NCBI GenBank assembly: GCA_002436415.1
Contig: DJMA01000027.1
Span: forward strand, 62,001-126,000
Origin: Bdellovibrionaceae bacterium UBA6502
Lineage (GTDB): Bacteria > Bdellovibrionota > Bdellovibrionia > Bdellovibrionales > UBA840
Direction: 5' to 3'
Length of the DNA stretch: 64,000 nucleotides
Made by a program: the position numbers and the translations under genes. Below, one piece after another: positions 1 through 9,196 of the stretch. The stretch's first letter is position 1, and every line of letters starts with the position of its first letter. A model generated the notes under the pieces. That model was not told the origin of the DNA. It did not search any database and worked only from the letters and a program-made list of their open reading frames with translations.

Positions 1-383
1 CCAATGGTTTTAAAGGAGCTCGCAAAAATACTTCCTTCTTTTTTATACTCTTGAAAGCTAAACAAAATGTCTTCTTTTGTAAGCTCTATGCCATTGCTAA
101 ATTTAATCATAGGAAGAAGCTTTAGTTCGAGAAGCTCTTTGCTTATTTTCCAGGATTCAGCGGCGTCTCCAACAATTTCCATCTCAGGGCCTAATTTGAC
201 GAAACTTTGGAATATAAGCCCTACAAGTCTTTGCCCATTGGCATCGGTTGCTCGACGAGGGTCTAGGGTTTTAGGACTGCTTTCAAGAGCAATTCGAATC
301 TCACCCTCTTGTACTTCTTTTTTTGAGCTACAAGCAGTGAAACACAGGCTTAAAAATAAAAAACAAACTGTTAAAAACTTCAT
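1..383 (-). CDS. ABC transporter solute-binding lipoprotein, family 5 (partial, 3' end outside window)
   Basis: Reading the minus strand from ATG at 383 gives an open frame that runs off the left edge (127 codons seen). The start has a GGGAG ribosome site. The N-terminus is a lipoprotein signal peptide with lipobox FTAC, so the protein should be lipidated after export. It then reads IALESSPKTLDPRRATDANG, the typical opening of family-5 oligopeptide/dipeptide-binding proteins, followed by GDAAESWKIS and an ELTKEDILFSF stretch that match the same fold. Expected role: capture of peptides or similar ligands for an ABC importer. No permease gene is visible. It is divergent from the dacB gene. The substrate cannot be told from this fragment. 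Confidence 0.8.
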   Translation of the reverse strand, partial: MKFLTVCFLFLSLCFTACSSKKEVQEGEIRIALESSPKTLDPRRATDANGQRLVGLIFQSFVKLGPEMEIVGDAAESWKISKELLELKLLPMIKFSNGIELTKEDILFSFQEYKKEGSIFASSFKTI

Positions 384-482
384 AAAGATCTCCCGTTGCA
401 ATATTAAGATCATCAACCTATGCTAAAGGCTAGTTGCTTTTGAGACAAGAACAAATCAAAGGGGGAGATTCTGAAAAAGCTA

Positions 483-1868
483 GTGTTTCTTATTTTTATT
501 CTTTCTGTAGAATCTTTTGCAATGGATCAAAGCTTACAACAACTCTTTAAGTCTTCAGAATTTAAGGAGGGTGAGTTTTCTATTTTAATCCAAGGGGATG
601 AAACCAAAAATAGCTATGAGTTGAACTCTAATAACTCTCGAATACCAGCTTCGTTGAGTAAACTAGTAGTGGCTGGAATGGCCTATCACTATCTAGAGCC
701 TAATTTTGTATGGACTACAAAGCTTCTATCTTTGTCTGAACCTAAAAATGAAGTCCTCAAAGGCGATCTTTGTTTGTATGGCGGTGGAAACCCGAGCTTT
801 TTAACAGAGCAGGCCTGGGTATTGGCTAATAATTTTTTACGCTCTGATATTCGCAAAATTGAAGGAGATTTAATCGTTGATGAAAGTTATTTTGACAAAG
901 ATTATTTTTCAGATACGAGAATGTCTAAACGCCAGCTTCGAGCTTATGATGCACCTGTGAGTGGGGCTAGTTTTAACTGGAACAGTGTTAATATTTATCT
1001 AAAACCAGGAAAAATTGGGGAAAAGGCAAAAGCTTATACAACTCCAGAGCTTAATTATGTTCGCCTAAATAACAAAGTGATTGTTCATAAAGGAAGAACT
1101 CAGGTGCAAATCAAAAGATTGGTCCATAAGGATTATGAAGAGTTTGTTTTAACTGGAAAACTTTCTCATTTAGACTTGGAAAAAGTTTTCTACAGACCTG
1201 TGCAAGAGGCTGGCCGATTTACGGGTGAGAATTTTAAAGAAAATCTTGAAAAATTAGGGGTCAGTGTAAAAGGTAAAGTTCGCGTATCGTCTTGTGCCGC
1301 TTATAAAAATGAACTGGCCAGTGTGGACTCAAAAGAACTAGCCTTGGTTGTAAGAGATATGATGAAGTACTCCAATAATTTTTTGGCAGAGATTCTTTCA
1401 AAAACGATTGTAAGGGAAAAACTTGGAGTGGAAGGTAGCTTAGATAAATTAGCTCCTTTAGTAGCCGGTTACCTAAAAGAGGCAATGAATTTGGCAAAGG
1501 ATGAGACTTACGTTTACAGAAGTGTTTCTGGTTTATCCTATAAAAATCGATTCAGTGCCAAACAGCTCTTTAATTTGTTGAATTATGAGAAATTAAAATT
1601 TTCCCATTTCTATGAATTTGCGAGTTCATTGCCAATTGGTGGAGTCGATGGGACGCTTAAGTCTCGCTTTAAAGGTTTTGATAGTATTCGTTTTCGTGCC
1701 AAAACAGGACTATTAAATAATGTTGTATCTCTGGCTGGATATGGTCAAACTAAGACTAATAAAAACTTTCAGTTTGTATTGATATACAACGGACAAAAAA
1801 GTAAGCCGGTCTGGAAAGTTCAACAATTTTTTGATAAGATTTTAATCGATTATGTGCAAAAAAACTAA
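483..1868 (+). CDS. dacB: D-alanyl-D-alanine carboxypeptidase/endopeptidase (PBP4, peptidase S13)
   Basis: A periplasmic penicillin-binding protein that trims or cleaves peptidoglycan peptide cross-links. The three active-site motifs of the family are visible: SLSK (residues 57-60, nucleophile Ser57), SNN (297-299) and KTG (407-409). Length (461 aa) fits PBP4 with its inserted domain between the first two motifs. The entry uses GTG 483 as the first conventional start. An in-frame CTG at 471 behind a GGGGGAG would add MKKL and give a better signal peptide, so the true start may be CTG. The 3' end overlaps the transglycosylase gene by 17 bases, suggesting one wall-remodelling operon. Confidence 0.9.
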   Translation: MFLIFILSVESFAMDQSLQQLFKSSEFKEGEFSILIQGDETKNSYELNSNNSRIPASLSKLVVAGMAYHYLEPNFVWTTKLLSLSEPKNEVLKGDLCLYGGGNPSFLTEQAWVLANNFLRSDIRKIEGDLIVDESYFDKDYFSDTRMSKRQLRAYDAPVSGASFNWNSVNIYLKPGKIGEKAKAYTTPELNYVRLNNKVIVHKGRTQVQIKRLVHKDYEEFVLTGKLSHLDLEKVFYRPVQEAGRFTGENFKENLEKLGVSVKGKVRVSSCAAYKNELASVDSKELALVVRDMMKYSNNFLAEILSKTIVREKLGVEGSLDKLAPLVAGYLKEAMNLAKDETYVYRSVSGLSYKNRFSAKQLFNLLNYEKLKFSHFYEFASSLPIGGVDGTLKSRFKGFDSIRFRAKTGLLNNVVSLAGYGQTKTNKNFQFVLIYNGQKSKPVWKVQQFFDKILIDYVQKN

Positions 1869-3336
1869 ATTTAACTTAAAAGTATGTTTGTTGTGTTTCT
1901 CAGTTGCCTTTGTAGCCTGTGGATCTACCCAAGTGGATAAAAAGCCGATTCAAACTCAGTTAACTGATAAGCTGGGGCAAGACACATTGGTAGCCCATAC
2001 ATTTACGTGGGAACAAGGTGATTTCAAAAAAGTAGCCTTTAAAACTCCTGACTATTCTGGGCAAAACGGAAAAATTGGATGGACAGCGGAAACTTTCCAA
2101 GTTCCTGAAGGTTTAAGAGTCAATGTAGATTTTTGGAAAAACATCTATCAAAAATATGATTCGCACCAGGGAGTTTTACACGACTCCTTTCATATTGATT
2201 TAGTTTACAAGGAAATTGATTTTCATCCCATCATGAGGGACGAGTCTCTAAGTAACAGTGAGAAACTACGTGCTAGACGAAAGCTTGTAGATTCTTGGAA
2301 AGATCGAGTAAAAGTTGCAGTTAAAAAAATCAAAGGAAAACAAGAATTAGATGACTTTGAAAAAGAAGTTGCAGCAAAAATTTCGAAGTATACAGAAAAA
2401 AACATCTTAGACAATTTGCCAGACAAAGGGAGACTGCGTTTTCAATTGGGGCAAAAAGATTTTATTAAGAATGGATTTTTTCATAGTGGACTTTATATGT
2501 CTCAACTAGAGGAAATTTTCGCTAGCTATGATCTTCCTAAAGAATTGGTTCGAATCGCTTTTGTGGAAAGTTCTTTTAATTTACGCGCACATTCAAAAGT
2601 AGGGGCGAGTGGGATTTGGCAGATTATGCCTGCAACGGCCAGGCGTTCTTTACCGATGGGATATTATTATGACTATAGAAATAATCCCATTGCAGCCAGC
2701 CATACTGCGGCTAAGCTTTTAAAATACAATTTTAAAGTCTTAGGAGATTGGCCAAGAGCTTTAACTGCTTATAATTTTGGTGCGGCGGGAATGAGGCGTT
2801 TGTCTAAAAAACTTGGCACAGATAAGATTGCTGAAATGAGTAAAGAGCGAACTGGCCGATGGGGTTTTGCTGCTTCAAATTTTTATGCCAGTTATCTTGC
2901 TCTTTTAGATACTGAGCAAAAACTTTTGAGTATGTATGAAAATTTCCAAGTTCGAAAGCCTTTGTATCACAAAGAAATTCGTTTAAAGAAAGCTGTGAAT
3001 TGGGCTTGGTTAAAAGAACAAATTCCTGTTTTAGAAGATTTTAAAGATCATAATCCGCAGTTTAAGTTTTCTCGATTTGAAGGGGATACTTACCTGAAGA
3101 AAGGTTTAAAAATCTATGGTGAAGTGCCAGTGATGGAAGCTTTGAATGTTGCATTGTTAAAAGCTCCTAAAATAAAGGCCTCGAAATTTCAAATCCATAG
3201 AGTGAGTCGAGGAGAAACCTTATCAAATATTGCTCGTAGATATCGAGTTCGTATGAGTTCTATCGCTAGTGTGAATAATCTTTCTAGCTACCATGAGATT
3301 AGAATCGGTCAAAAATTAAAGATACCAGTTCGCTAG
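1852..3336 (+). CDS. mltD: Membrane-bound lytic murein transglycosylase with LysM domain (MltD-like lipoprotein)
   Basis: Cleaves the glycan strand of peptidoglycan to 1,6-anhydro-muropeptides. The N-terminus has a lipoprotein signal with lipobox FVAC, so it is probably anchored in a membrane leaflet facing the periplasm. The SLT/goose-lysozyme-like domain contains VESSFN with the catalytic Glu239, followed by GASGIWQIMPATAR and the AYNFGAAG segment of the MltD family. One LysM peptidoglycan-binding module ends the protein (about 445-493, opening HRVSRGETLSNIA). Length 494 aa matches MltD-like enzymes, although E. coli MltD carries two LysM modules. It overlaps the end of dacB, supporting cotranscription and a joint role in wall turnover. 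Confidence 0.88.
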   Translation: MCKKTKFNLKVCLLCFSVAFVACGSTQVDKKPIQTQLTDKLGQDTLVAHTFTWEQGDFKKVAFKTPDYSGQNGKIGWTAETFQVPEGLRVNVDFWKNIYQKYDSHQGVLHDSFHIDLVYKEIDFHPIMRDESLSNSEKLRARRKLVDSWKDRVKVAVKKIKGKQELDDFEKEVAAKISKYTEKNILDNLPDKGRLRFQLGQKDFIKNGFFHSGLYMSQLEEIFASYDLPKELVRIAFVESSFNLRAHSKVGASGIWQIMPATARRSLPMGYYYDYRNNPIAASHTAAKLLKYNFKVLGDWPRALTAYNFGAAGMRRLSKKLGTDKIAEMSKERTGRWGFAASNFYASYLALLDTEQKLLSMYENFQVRKPLYHKEIRLKKAVNWAWLKEQIPVLEDFKDHNPQFKFSRFEGDTYLKKGLKIYGEVPVMEALNVALLKAPKIKASKFQIHRVSRGETLSNIARRYRVRMSSIASVNNLSSYHEIRIGQKLKIPVR

Positions 3337-3380
3337 TCGAGGATTGTTTGATTCTGTCTAGTCTAGCTTGTCTAGGTCCA

Positions 3381-3469
3381 GGGAAGTTTCTTCCCAGGCA
3401 CTGGTTTAGTAAAGCTTAGTGCCTTGGTTCGCTTTTGCTAGTTTCGATGCTTCCATATGAAAATGGAAG
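3381..3469 (+). promoter_or_regulatory. Structured leader with competing hairpins before the exported TPR operon
   Basis: Three inverted repeats are visible between mltD and the next start. GGGAAG-TTT-CTTCCC lies at 3381-3395. AGGCACT at 3396-3402 pairs with AGTGCCT at 3418-3424. CTTCCAT at 3450-3456 pairs with ATGGAAG at 3463-3469 and would bury the GGAAG in front of ATG 3471. The first and third repeats share GGAAG/CTTCC halves, so alternative pairings are possible. A TCTAG motif occurs three times at about 3357-3374. Whether this is a terminator, an attenuator or chance is not known. Confidence 0.4.
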
Positions 3470-3470
3470 T

Positions 3471-4028
3471 ATGAAATATGTGTTCACAATTCTTATTCTA
3501 ATTAGTTCATTTAATTGCCTCCAAGCAGAGGAAGGTCTCAGTTTTGCCGAATCTGATAAGATGGGCGAGTTGAAAGACCGAGTTTTAGATCGAAAGCTGC
3601 AATTAAATTTGGTTCATCAATTGATCAAAACTGAAGATTTGGACACTCAGTACCCCAAATTAAAGTTTATATTTAAAAATGAAATGTCTAATCGCTACTT
3701 GCTTCAGAGTTTGGAGTTCTTTGTTAACGAATCAAAGGTCTATTCCTTTTTTACTGATCCAAAAGCTAAGGAAAAGAAAGGTTCTCAGGGGCATGAAGTG
3801 AATCTTCCACCCGGCAAACATGAAATTAGAATTGTGGCAATTTATAATGGGAACGACACTGGAGTCTTTTCTTATTTGAGTGACTATAAGGTCCGTGCTG
3901 AAGGAAAGAAGGAAATAGAGGTTAAGAAGGGCCAAGATCAGGTTTTAAATATTAAGGGCTTTGAGAAAGGTGGGGTTTTAACAGATTTCAAAGAAAGACC
4001 TGCAATAGAAATTATGGTGAATAGATAG
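3471..4028 (+). CDS. Exported protein of unknown function, first gene of Glt-like operon
   Basis: Start chosen at ATG 3471 because it begins a clean signal peptide (MKYVFTILILISSFNCLQA). An in-frame TTG at 3435 would add twelve non-signal residues. The mature part of about 165 aa looks like a single beta-rich periplasmic domain: a middle NLPPGKHEIRIVAIYNG segment reads like an Ig/PEGA-type beta sandwich, followed by a KKEIEVKKGQ strand. No catalytic motif is seen. The stop overlaps the next start by one base (TAGTG). Similar small proteins accompany gliding-motility clusters in Myxococcus and Bdellovibrio as I recall; that link is inference. Probable role: periplasmic subunit of an envelope complex. 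Confidence 0.6.
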   Translation: MKYVFTILILISSFNCLQAEEGLSFAESDKMGELKDRVLDRKLQLNLVHQLIKTEDLDTQYPKLKFIFKNEMSNRYLLQSLEFFVNESKVYSFFTDPKAKEKKGSQGHEVNLPPGKHEIRIVAIYNGNDTGVFSYLSDYKVRAEGKKEIEVKKGQDQVLNIKGFEKGGVLTDFKERPAIEIMVNR

Positions 4029-5371
4029 TGTTTGGAAGAAAGATCAGTATTTTTGTGAAGACTTTAATTTTGACTAGTAGTGTGTTTACTAGTCAAAATC
4101 TCCTTGCGCAAAAAACATCGCCGAAAAAACAGAAGCTGCTTAAAGATAAGTGGGAAGTGGTCGCTATCGATGCTAAGTATTCCTACGATAAAGGCGATTT
4201 GTACCAATCTTTACGCCTTTTAGAGCTTTTACGAGATAAGAAAGCAGAAGTGTTTTTAAAGGCGAAAAACTTAAATACCTATTTGGATAATTTGTATTTA
4301 CTGGGGAGTTCCAAAAAATTAGCTAAAAGCTGTAATGAGGAATTCTCCTTAAGAAAAGAAGCGGCCGCTAAAGTTGCTTACTACTGTGCTCTGACATTCT
4401 ATCGTCATGGGGCGTTTAGACAAGCTTACCAGTGGATTAATAAAGTTCAGAAAGACGAAGTAAATCACCAGTCTAAAATTTTAAGCGCTAGTATATTACT
4501 TGCTTTAAATAATCCTGAGAAGTGTCTTAAGCAAATGACTGAACCAGAAACTTTTGGTGATGTTAAAGATTTGGCTTTTTTGTTGAAAGCTAGGTGCTTG
4601 ATGGAATATGGAAACTTTGTTTCGGCCATTGATCATTTTCTTAAAATCTCTCCTGAAAGTGTTCATTATGCAGATGCATTGTATGATTTGTCTTGGGCAT
4701 ATTTTAAGTCACGACAAATTGGAGACTCTAGGTCAAACATTGATATAGTTCTATCAAGTTTTAACGAATCTGACAGCAATCAAAAAAGCATTGATTCACT
4801 GGAGTATTTTAACCTTCGTTTTCTTAAAGCCTATTTAGGAATCGTCCAAACCGGTGCTTCCGATGTTAAGTCTGCGATGGACCTTGCTAGTCAGGAAATA
4901 GAGAGCTTAAGAGAAAAACACAAGTTTGATGATAGTAGTTTAAAAACTTTGGTAAGTACTACTATTTCAGAGAAAAACATCAAGCAATACAGCGCTTCAC
5001 TACCAGGATTTGGAGATTGGTATTCATTTGTCAGTACGTGGGGACAATTGAGTTTTCTAAATCGAGCGATGAAAGACTATCGACATTTAAAGGCTGTGCA
5101 AATTGAAGCCAAGCGTTCTGTTGCCCCAGAATATCGAAAAAATTTAGCTACATTAGAAGCTGTTTTAGCTAAAACCAGTGAATGGGCATTGTTTAAGTTG
5201 TACAAAGACAGTCTGCAAGCTTTAGATGGTTTTGAATTTAGAGTAAAGCTTGCAAAGCTCAAAGTAGATACTCTTAAAAAAACAAAGGGCGCACAAAATT
5301 TAAAACAAGCAAAAGAAATTTATAAACGCAAAGAGAATTACGTTCAAAGTTTGACTGGGGAGTTGCAATGA
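4028..5371 (+). CDS. Exported TPR-repeat protein (possible GltE-like gliding/envelope component)
   Basis: Starts at GTG 4028, overlapping the upstream stop by one base. The first ~28 residues form a signal peptide (basic MFGRKISIFVK, hydrophobic core, ending NLLAQ). The remainder is alpha-helical with tetratricopeptide-like helices (for example AAAKVAYYCALTFYRHGAFR near residue 110 and YADALYDLSWAYFKSRQ near 215). TPR arrays mediate protein-protein contacts. There is no enzymatic motif. Its size and its position before a ~1200-aa TPR protein and an outer-membrane barrel resemble the gltE-gltD part of the Myxococcus gliding cluster, but assignment needs a profile search. The stop overlaps the following ATG (ATGA). 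Confidence 0.65.
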   Translation: MFGRKISIFVKTLILTSSVFTSQNLLAQKTSPKKQKLLKDKWEVVAIDAKYSYDKGDLYQSLRLLELLRDKKAEVFLKAKNLNTYLDNLYLLGSSKKLAKSCNEEFSLRKEAAAKVAYYCALTFYRHGAFRQAYQWINKVQKDEVNHQSKILSASILLALNNPEKCLKQMTEPETFGDVKDLAFLLKARCLMEYGNFVSAIDHFLKISPESVHYADALYDLSWAYFKSRQIGDSRSNIDIVLSSFNESDSNQKSIDSLEYFNLRFLKAYLGIVQTGASDVKSAMDLASQEIESLREKHKFDDSSLKTLVSTTISEKNIKQYSASLPGFGDWYSFVSTWGQLSFLNRAMKDYRHLKAVQIEAKRSVAPEYRKNLATLEAVLAKTSEWALFKLYKDSLQALDGFEFRVKLAKLKVDTLKKTKGAQNLKQAKEIYKRKENYVQSLTGELQ

Positions 5372-8300
5372 GAAAGGTATTAATTGCGATTTCGCTTCTA
5401 TTTATAGGAAACTCTATCTTTGCATCTACAACCAAAGAATTTTATGAATGGCTTGATACAGCGGAAGACTATAGTAATGATAGTTTACTGTATAGCAAGG
5501 TTTTGATGCACTTAAGAGATCAGAAACTTGCCGAAGAATTTAGTAAGGAAATTTCTCAAATTGAAAAGGCGTTAAAGCAAAATACCAATCAAAATATTGA
5601 TAAAATAAAAAACTTTTTAACGAAGCATAATAATCAGATTGTACTGGATGATGATCTATTGATGAGATTGGCATTGATCTACTACCAACAATCTAACTTT
5701 AAGTTACAAGACGAGATGGAAAATTACCATCAGAAACTTTCCTTGTATTATTCAAAAAAATTACAAGAGAGTCCGGAGCTTCCTCAACCTAATTATGAAA
5801 CTACTCAAACTTATTGCGAACGTCTGTTAAAAGAGTACCCAAACTCTAGTTTTGCTGACTATGGTAGATACTTATTAGGAGTAATTCAAGAAGAAGTGGG
5901 TAACTACGATGAGGCCAAAGCCTTTTATGCTGATATTATAAAATTACATCCATTTTCAAAACATAGAGAAGAAGTCTTATGGAGACACGCTGAACTAAGC
6001 TTTGATTTCGGTGAATACACATCTGCAGCAAATAGCTATGAAGATTTGGTGAAAATTAACTCGCAAAATTACAAACAACGAGCGCTATATAAGCTAGGAG
6101 CATTAGAGTTTCAGTTAAAAAAGTATAAACAATCCATGAGTCGCTTTGAAAGCTTATTGAGCGAAGAGATTAGTTTTGAAATGCTTTCTCCTTCTTTGCA
6201 AAATGAAGCATTTGAATATGTAGGTCTTCTGTATTTAAAAGGCCAGTCATTGAAGGCTTTAAGTGATACGCAAAAATTTAAAGCTGTCTCAGCTGTCGGC
6301 GAAAGAATGGAGCGCCATAACCAATTTCTTTATGCTCGTGAGATTTTTCAAAAGTTTATCAAGGAAAACCCATGGAATACAAAAATTCCTTTGTACTACT
6401 CAAAAGTTATAGAAAGCCTACAAGCAGAAGGTAAAGAAAAAGAAGCTGTCACGTGGCAATCACGTTTGAGTAAACATTTGATTCCTAGCGGAACATGGTG
6501 GAAGAAAAATACAGATCCTACTAGTCGTATGATTGCTGAGGAAAATGTGGAACTTGCAAAAATTAGCGTAGCTAGGTATTTTGCTAATCTTGCTCTGAAG
6601 AGTGGAAAGACTAGTGATTACAGGCGAGCGGCAAAAGAGTATGAGAGTTTTGTAAAGACAGAAGCTTATAGTACTGAAATCGCTGTGGCCTATTTTGAAA
6701 TGGGTCAAATTTACATGGAGCTAAAAAGATACGCTTTGGCTTATAGAGCTTTCAAAAAATCTCTGAGTTTGAATTTACAAGATAACCGTGAACTGATGAT
6801 TTCTGAAATGCTTTATGCTTATCAGAAGCAACTAAGTCTGAACAAGAATAAGTTCGGTATTGAGGTGTTGACGAAGAAAGCCTTAGCTTTAAATGACAAA
6901 GAAAAGGATTTTTTAGAAGAGTATAAACAATATCGAGATGAATTATTAGAGACAGAGTATTTACTTCCTTTGGATTCATTGGTTGCGAACATTTATCTTG
7001 CAAAGGCAAATGTAAAAGAAGCAACTTCTACCTTAGAGGCAATGCTAGAAAACACCTACGTTGATTCCAAGCAAATTCAATTTCTTGAGGATGCGGGAAA
7101 ATGGCTTACAGAAATATACTCTAGTCAGAAACAGTGGGAGATGGCGGAAAATGTCTCGCAAAAGTTAAAAAAACTAGGTGCCAAAGAGGCGGTTGATAGT
7201 CAGAAACTTGCAAGTTTGCGATTTAACAACTCAATCTTATTGGAGGCAGAAGTCTTTGAGCAGCAGGGAAATCTTTTGCAGGCAGCAGCTCTATTTTTGA
7301 GTTTTGCGAAAAAAAATCCTAAAGATAGCGAAGCCTTAAAATCTCAACTAAAAGCGGCGCAACTTTTTAGAGATTCTCATGACTACCAGAGATCTAACGA
7401 AATTTTATCTAAACTATTTAAAAGTGAATATCGTGTAAATGTAAACCAGATTTACGCACAAAATTTATTAGATAGTTTTCAGTTTGAAGCTTTACAAAAG
7501 TTTTTGAAAACTCTGAGTAAAACAGATTTTAGATTAAATACTGAATTAAGTAATTTTGAAAAAATGCTTAAGTTTTTAGAGCCAGCTCCTAGTTTTGGGG
7601 ACCGTTTCTATCAGAGCTACCTGAAAAATAAGGACTTTGCTTTTGGGCTTCAAGCCTTTAAGGAGTTTTATTATTCTGGAGAAATTTCGAAGTCGGCAAA
7701 GGTTCTTAGCAATTTAGAGAAAAATACTAAAAAACAAAACTCCATGGAAGTATTGGGAGTAAAAGCTCTTTTTAATCATTCTTATGGAAAAGAAAGTGTC
7801 GCCAAAGAAAGTTGTGAAAAATACCAAGCGGAGTATTCGAAGTTAAAGAAAATTGAATTTAGAAGACAAGAACTTCACTATCAATGTAACTGGATTTTGA
7901 ATCCAAATTATGATGAGGCACAAGCTGGATATTTAAAAACGGCAATCGAGCAAAATGCTTATGAAAGCGTTTTATTTATTAGTATGGATGCTAAAAGATC
8001 TGAGAAAGAAATATTAAAAAGCTATACCGCAGCTCGAAAACTAAAGGAGATGCAAGGTGCACCGATTTTTTCTTCGGTGACAAGCTATTTAAAAAATCTT
8101 GGTTCTTACCGAGCTGCTAGTTATGAACTTTTTCCTTATCAAATACTGAATGCAGAAAGCATCGAGTGGAGAAAATTAGAAGGCAAAGATAAGGCTTTTG
8201 ACATTCAGAGCTATTGTAAGAACGTAGGCTACGGTCGTTGTTATCGAAAGCTTTTAAGCTTTCAAAAGAAGAATAACAGTCAGGATTATGATCTATTGGC

Positions 8301-8958
8301 GAAACTGGCTTTTATTGTGGATAAAGAAAAAGAAGCGAAGGACTGGCTTGCTGAATGGAAAAAAGTAAATCCTGAGGTACAAGCTTTATATTTTAGACTT
8401 GGTTTAGACGATAGGAAGCCGACGAAGGCGGACCATGAAAAGGCAGTGATCGCAGGTAAAGCCTATGCTTTTGATTACCTACAGTTAGCTAAACATTATT
8501 ATGAACAATCTCAGGAGAGAAAGGCTAACTTTGTTTTGGATAAAGCTAGAAAACGTTATATCGATAGTAATTTGCTTCAAGCATCTACCAAAATACTAAT
8601 CGGTAGAGGAGAGTTGTTTTTATCTGGACAGGTTTCTGACCCTAGGCTTGCTTTCTTGCTGAAAATTCAAGGAGAGCTTGAACTGGATAGTAAACGCAAA
8701 GAAAGAGCTTTGTTTGCATTTACGGATTGGAATGACAATGCGATGCTTTACAAAAATCTTTTTAATAAAAGAGCAAATCCAAAAATTAGAAAGAAAGATA
8801 GCTCCTATTACAATCTTTTGAGCTTTTACTACAACTATTCTAGACATCGCTTAGAGGAATCCAAAGAGAATTTAAAAAGACTAGGTAAGACTGAGTTATT
8901 TTACCCATTACCAAAAGAGTGGATAGAAAGTGAACGAGGTGTAGCAAGTGAAAACTAG
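5368..8958 (+). CDS. Giant exported TPR protein (possible GltD/AgmU-like)
   Basis: A 1196-aa protein with signal peptide MRKVLIAISLLFIGNSIFAS and almost continuous helical repeats. Clear TPR-like units include SFADYGRYLLGVIQEEVGNY (about residue 155), a FDFGEYTSAANSYEDLV unit, and EIAVAYFEMGQIYMELKRYA (about 435). It should be a periplasmic scaffold. Length and repeat content are close to Myxococcus AgmU/GltD, a periplasmic gliding-motility TPR protein; that identification is inference. It starts four bases before the previous stop and overlaps the next gene by 11 bases, so the genes are translationally coupled and products may be made in fixed ratio. No catalytic residues recognised. Confidence 0.7.
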   Translation: MRKVLIAISLLFIGNSIFASTTKEFYEWLDTAEDYSNDSLLYSKVLMHLRDQKLAEEFSKEISQIEKALKQNTNQNIDKIKNFLTKHNNQIVLDDDLLMRLALIYYQQSNFKLQDEMENYHQKLSLYYSKKLQESPELPQPNYETTQTYCERLLKEYPNSSFADYGRYLLGVIQEEVGNYDEAKAFYADIIKLHPFSKHREEVLWRHAELSFDFGEYTSAANSYEDLVKINSQNYKQRALYKLGALEFQLKKYKQSMSRFESLLSEEISFEMLSPSLQNEAFEYVGLLYLKGQSLKALSDTQKFKAVSAVGERMERHNQFLYAREIFQKFIKENPWNTKIPLYYSKVIESLQAEGKEKEAVTWQSRLSKHLIPSGTWWKKNTDPTSRMIAEENVELAKISVARYFANLALKSGKTSDYRRAAKEYESFVKTEAYSTEIAVAYFEMGQIYMELKRYALAYRAFKKSLSLNLQDNRELMISEMLYAYQKQLSLNKNKFGIEVLTKKALALNDKEKDFLEEYKQYRDELLETEYLLPLDSLVANIYLAKANVKEATSTLEAMLENTYVDSKQIQFLEDAGKWLTEIYSSQKQWEMAENVSQKLKKLGAKEAVDSQKLASLRFNNSILLEAEVFEQQGNLLQAAALFLSFAKKNPKDSEALKSQLKAAQLFRDSHDYQRSNEILSKLFKSEYRVNVNQIYAQNLLDSFQFEALQKFLKTLSKTDFRLNTELSNFEKMLKFLEPAPSFGDRFYQSYLKNKDFAFGLQAFKEFYYSGEISKSAKVLSNLEKNTKKQNSMEVLGVKALFNHSYGKESVAKESCEKYQAEYSKLKKIEFRRQELHYQCNWILNPNYDEAQAGYLKTAIEQNAYESVLFISMDAKRSEKEILKSYTAARKLKEMQGAPIFSSVTSYLKNLGSYRAASYELFPYQILNAESIEWRKLEGKDKAFDIQSYCKNVGYGRCYRKLLSFQKKNNSQDYDLLAKLAFIVDKEKEAKDWLAEWKKVNPEVQALYFRLGLDDRKPTKADHEKAVIAGKAYAFDYLQLAKHYYEQSQERKANFVLDKARKRYIDSNLLQASTKILIGRGELFLSGQVSDPRLAFLLKIQGELELDSKRKERALFAFTDWNDNAMLYKNLFNKRANPKIRKKDSSYYNLLSFYYNYSRHRLEESKENLKRLGKTELFYPLPKEWIESERGVASEN

Positions 8959-9196
8959 TTTAATTTTTTTCTTACTTTTGTTATTGCCAATTTTCAGTAA
9001 TGCCAAGTTAACGGCCAAACAAAAACAGCAATTAAAAGTGAAAGCTTTAAATAAAAAGCCTAAACCAATGTTTCTTTTAAAGAAAGCAACAGAAGATTTA
9101 GGAGTTGAAGAACCGAAACAGGAATTTTCAAAACGACAGGTAGCAACGGTGATTTCGGATGATAGAATTTTCGTGGAATTTGATAAAAAAGACTAG
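8948..9196 (+). CDS. Small exported protein, function unknown
   Basis: An 82-aa product from GTG 8948. The signal peptide is clear (MKTSLIFFLLLLLPIFSNA) and the mature ~63 residues are very basic in the first half (LTAKQKQQLKVKALNKKPKP) and acidic near the end. It overlaps the giant TPR gene by 11 bases and the next gene by 17 bases. The compact overlap with both neighbours is the main argument that it is real. It may be a small periplasmic linker of the same complex. No family recognised. Confidence 0.6.
   Translation: MKTSLIFFLLLLLPIFSNAKLTAKQKQQLKVKALNKKPKPMFLLKKATEDLGVEEPKQEFSKRQVATVISDDRIFVEFDKKD

Noticed and set aside
67..426. 119-codon plus-strand reading frame at the left end
   Set aside because: The minus strand of the same DNA encodes a lipoprotein signal peptide and a family-5 solute-binding protein that runs off the edge. 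The plus frame has no ribosome site or recognisable product.
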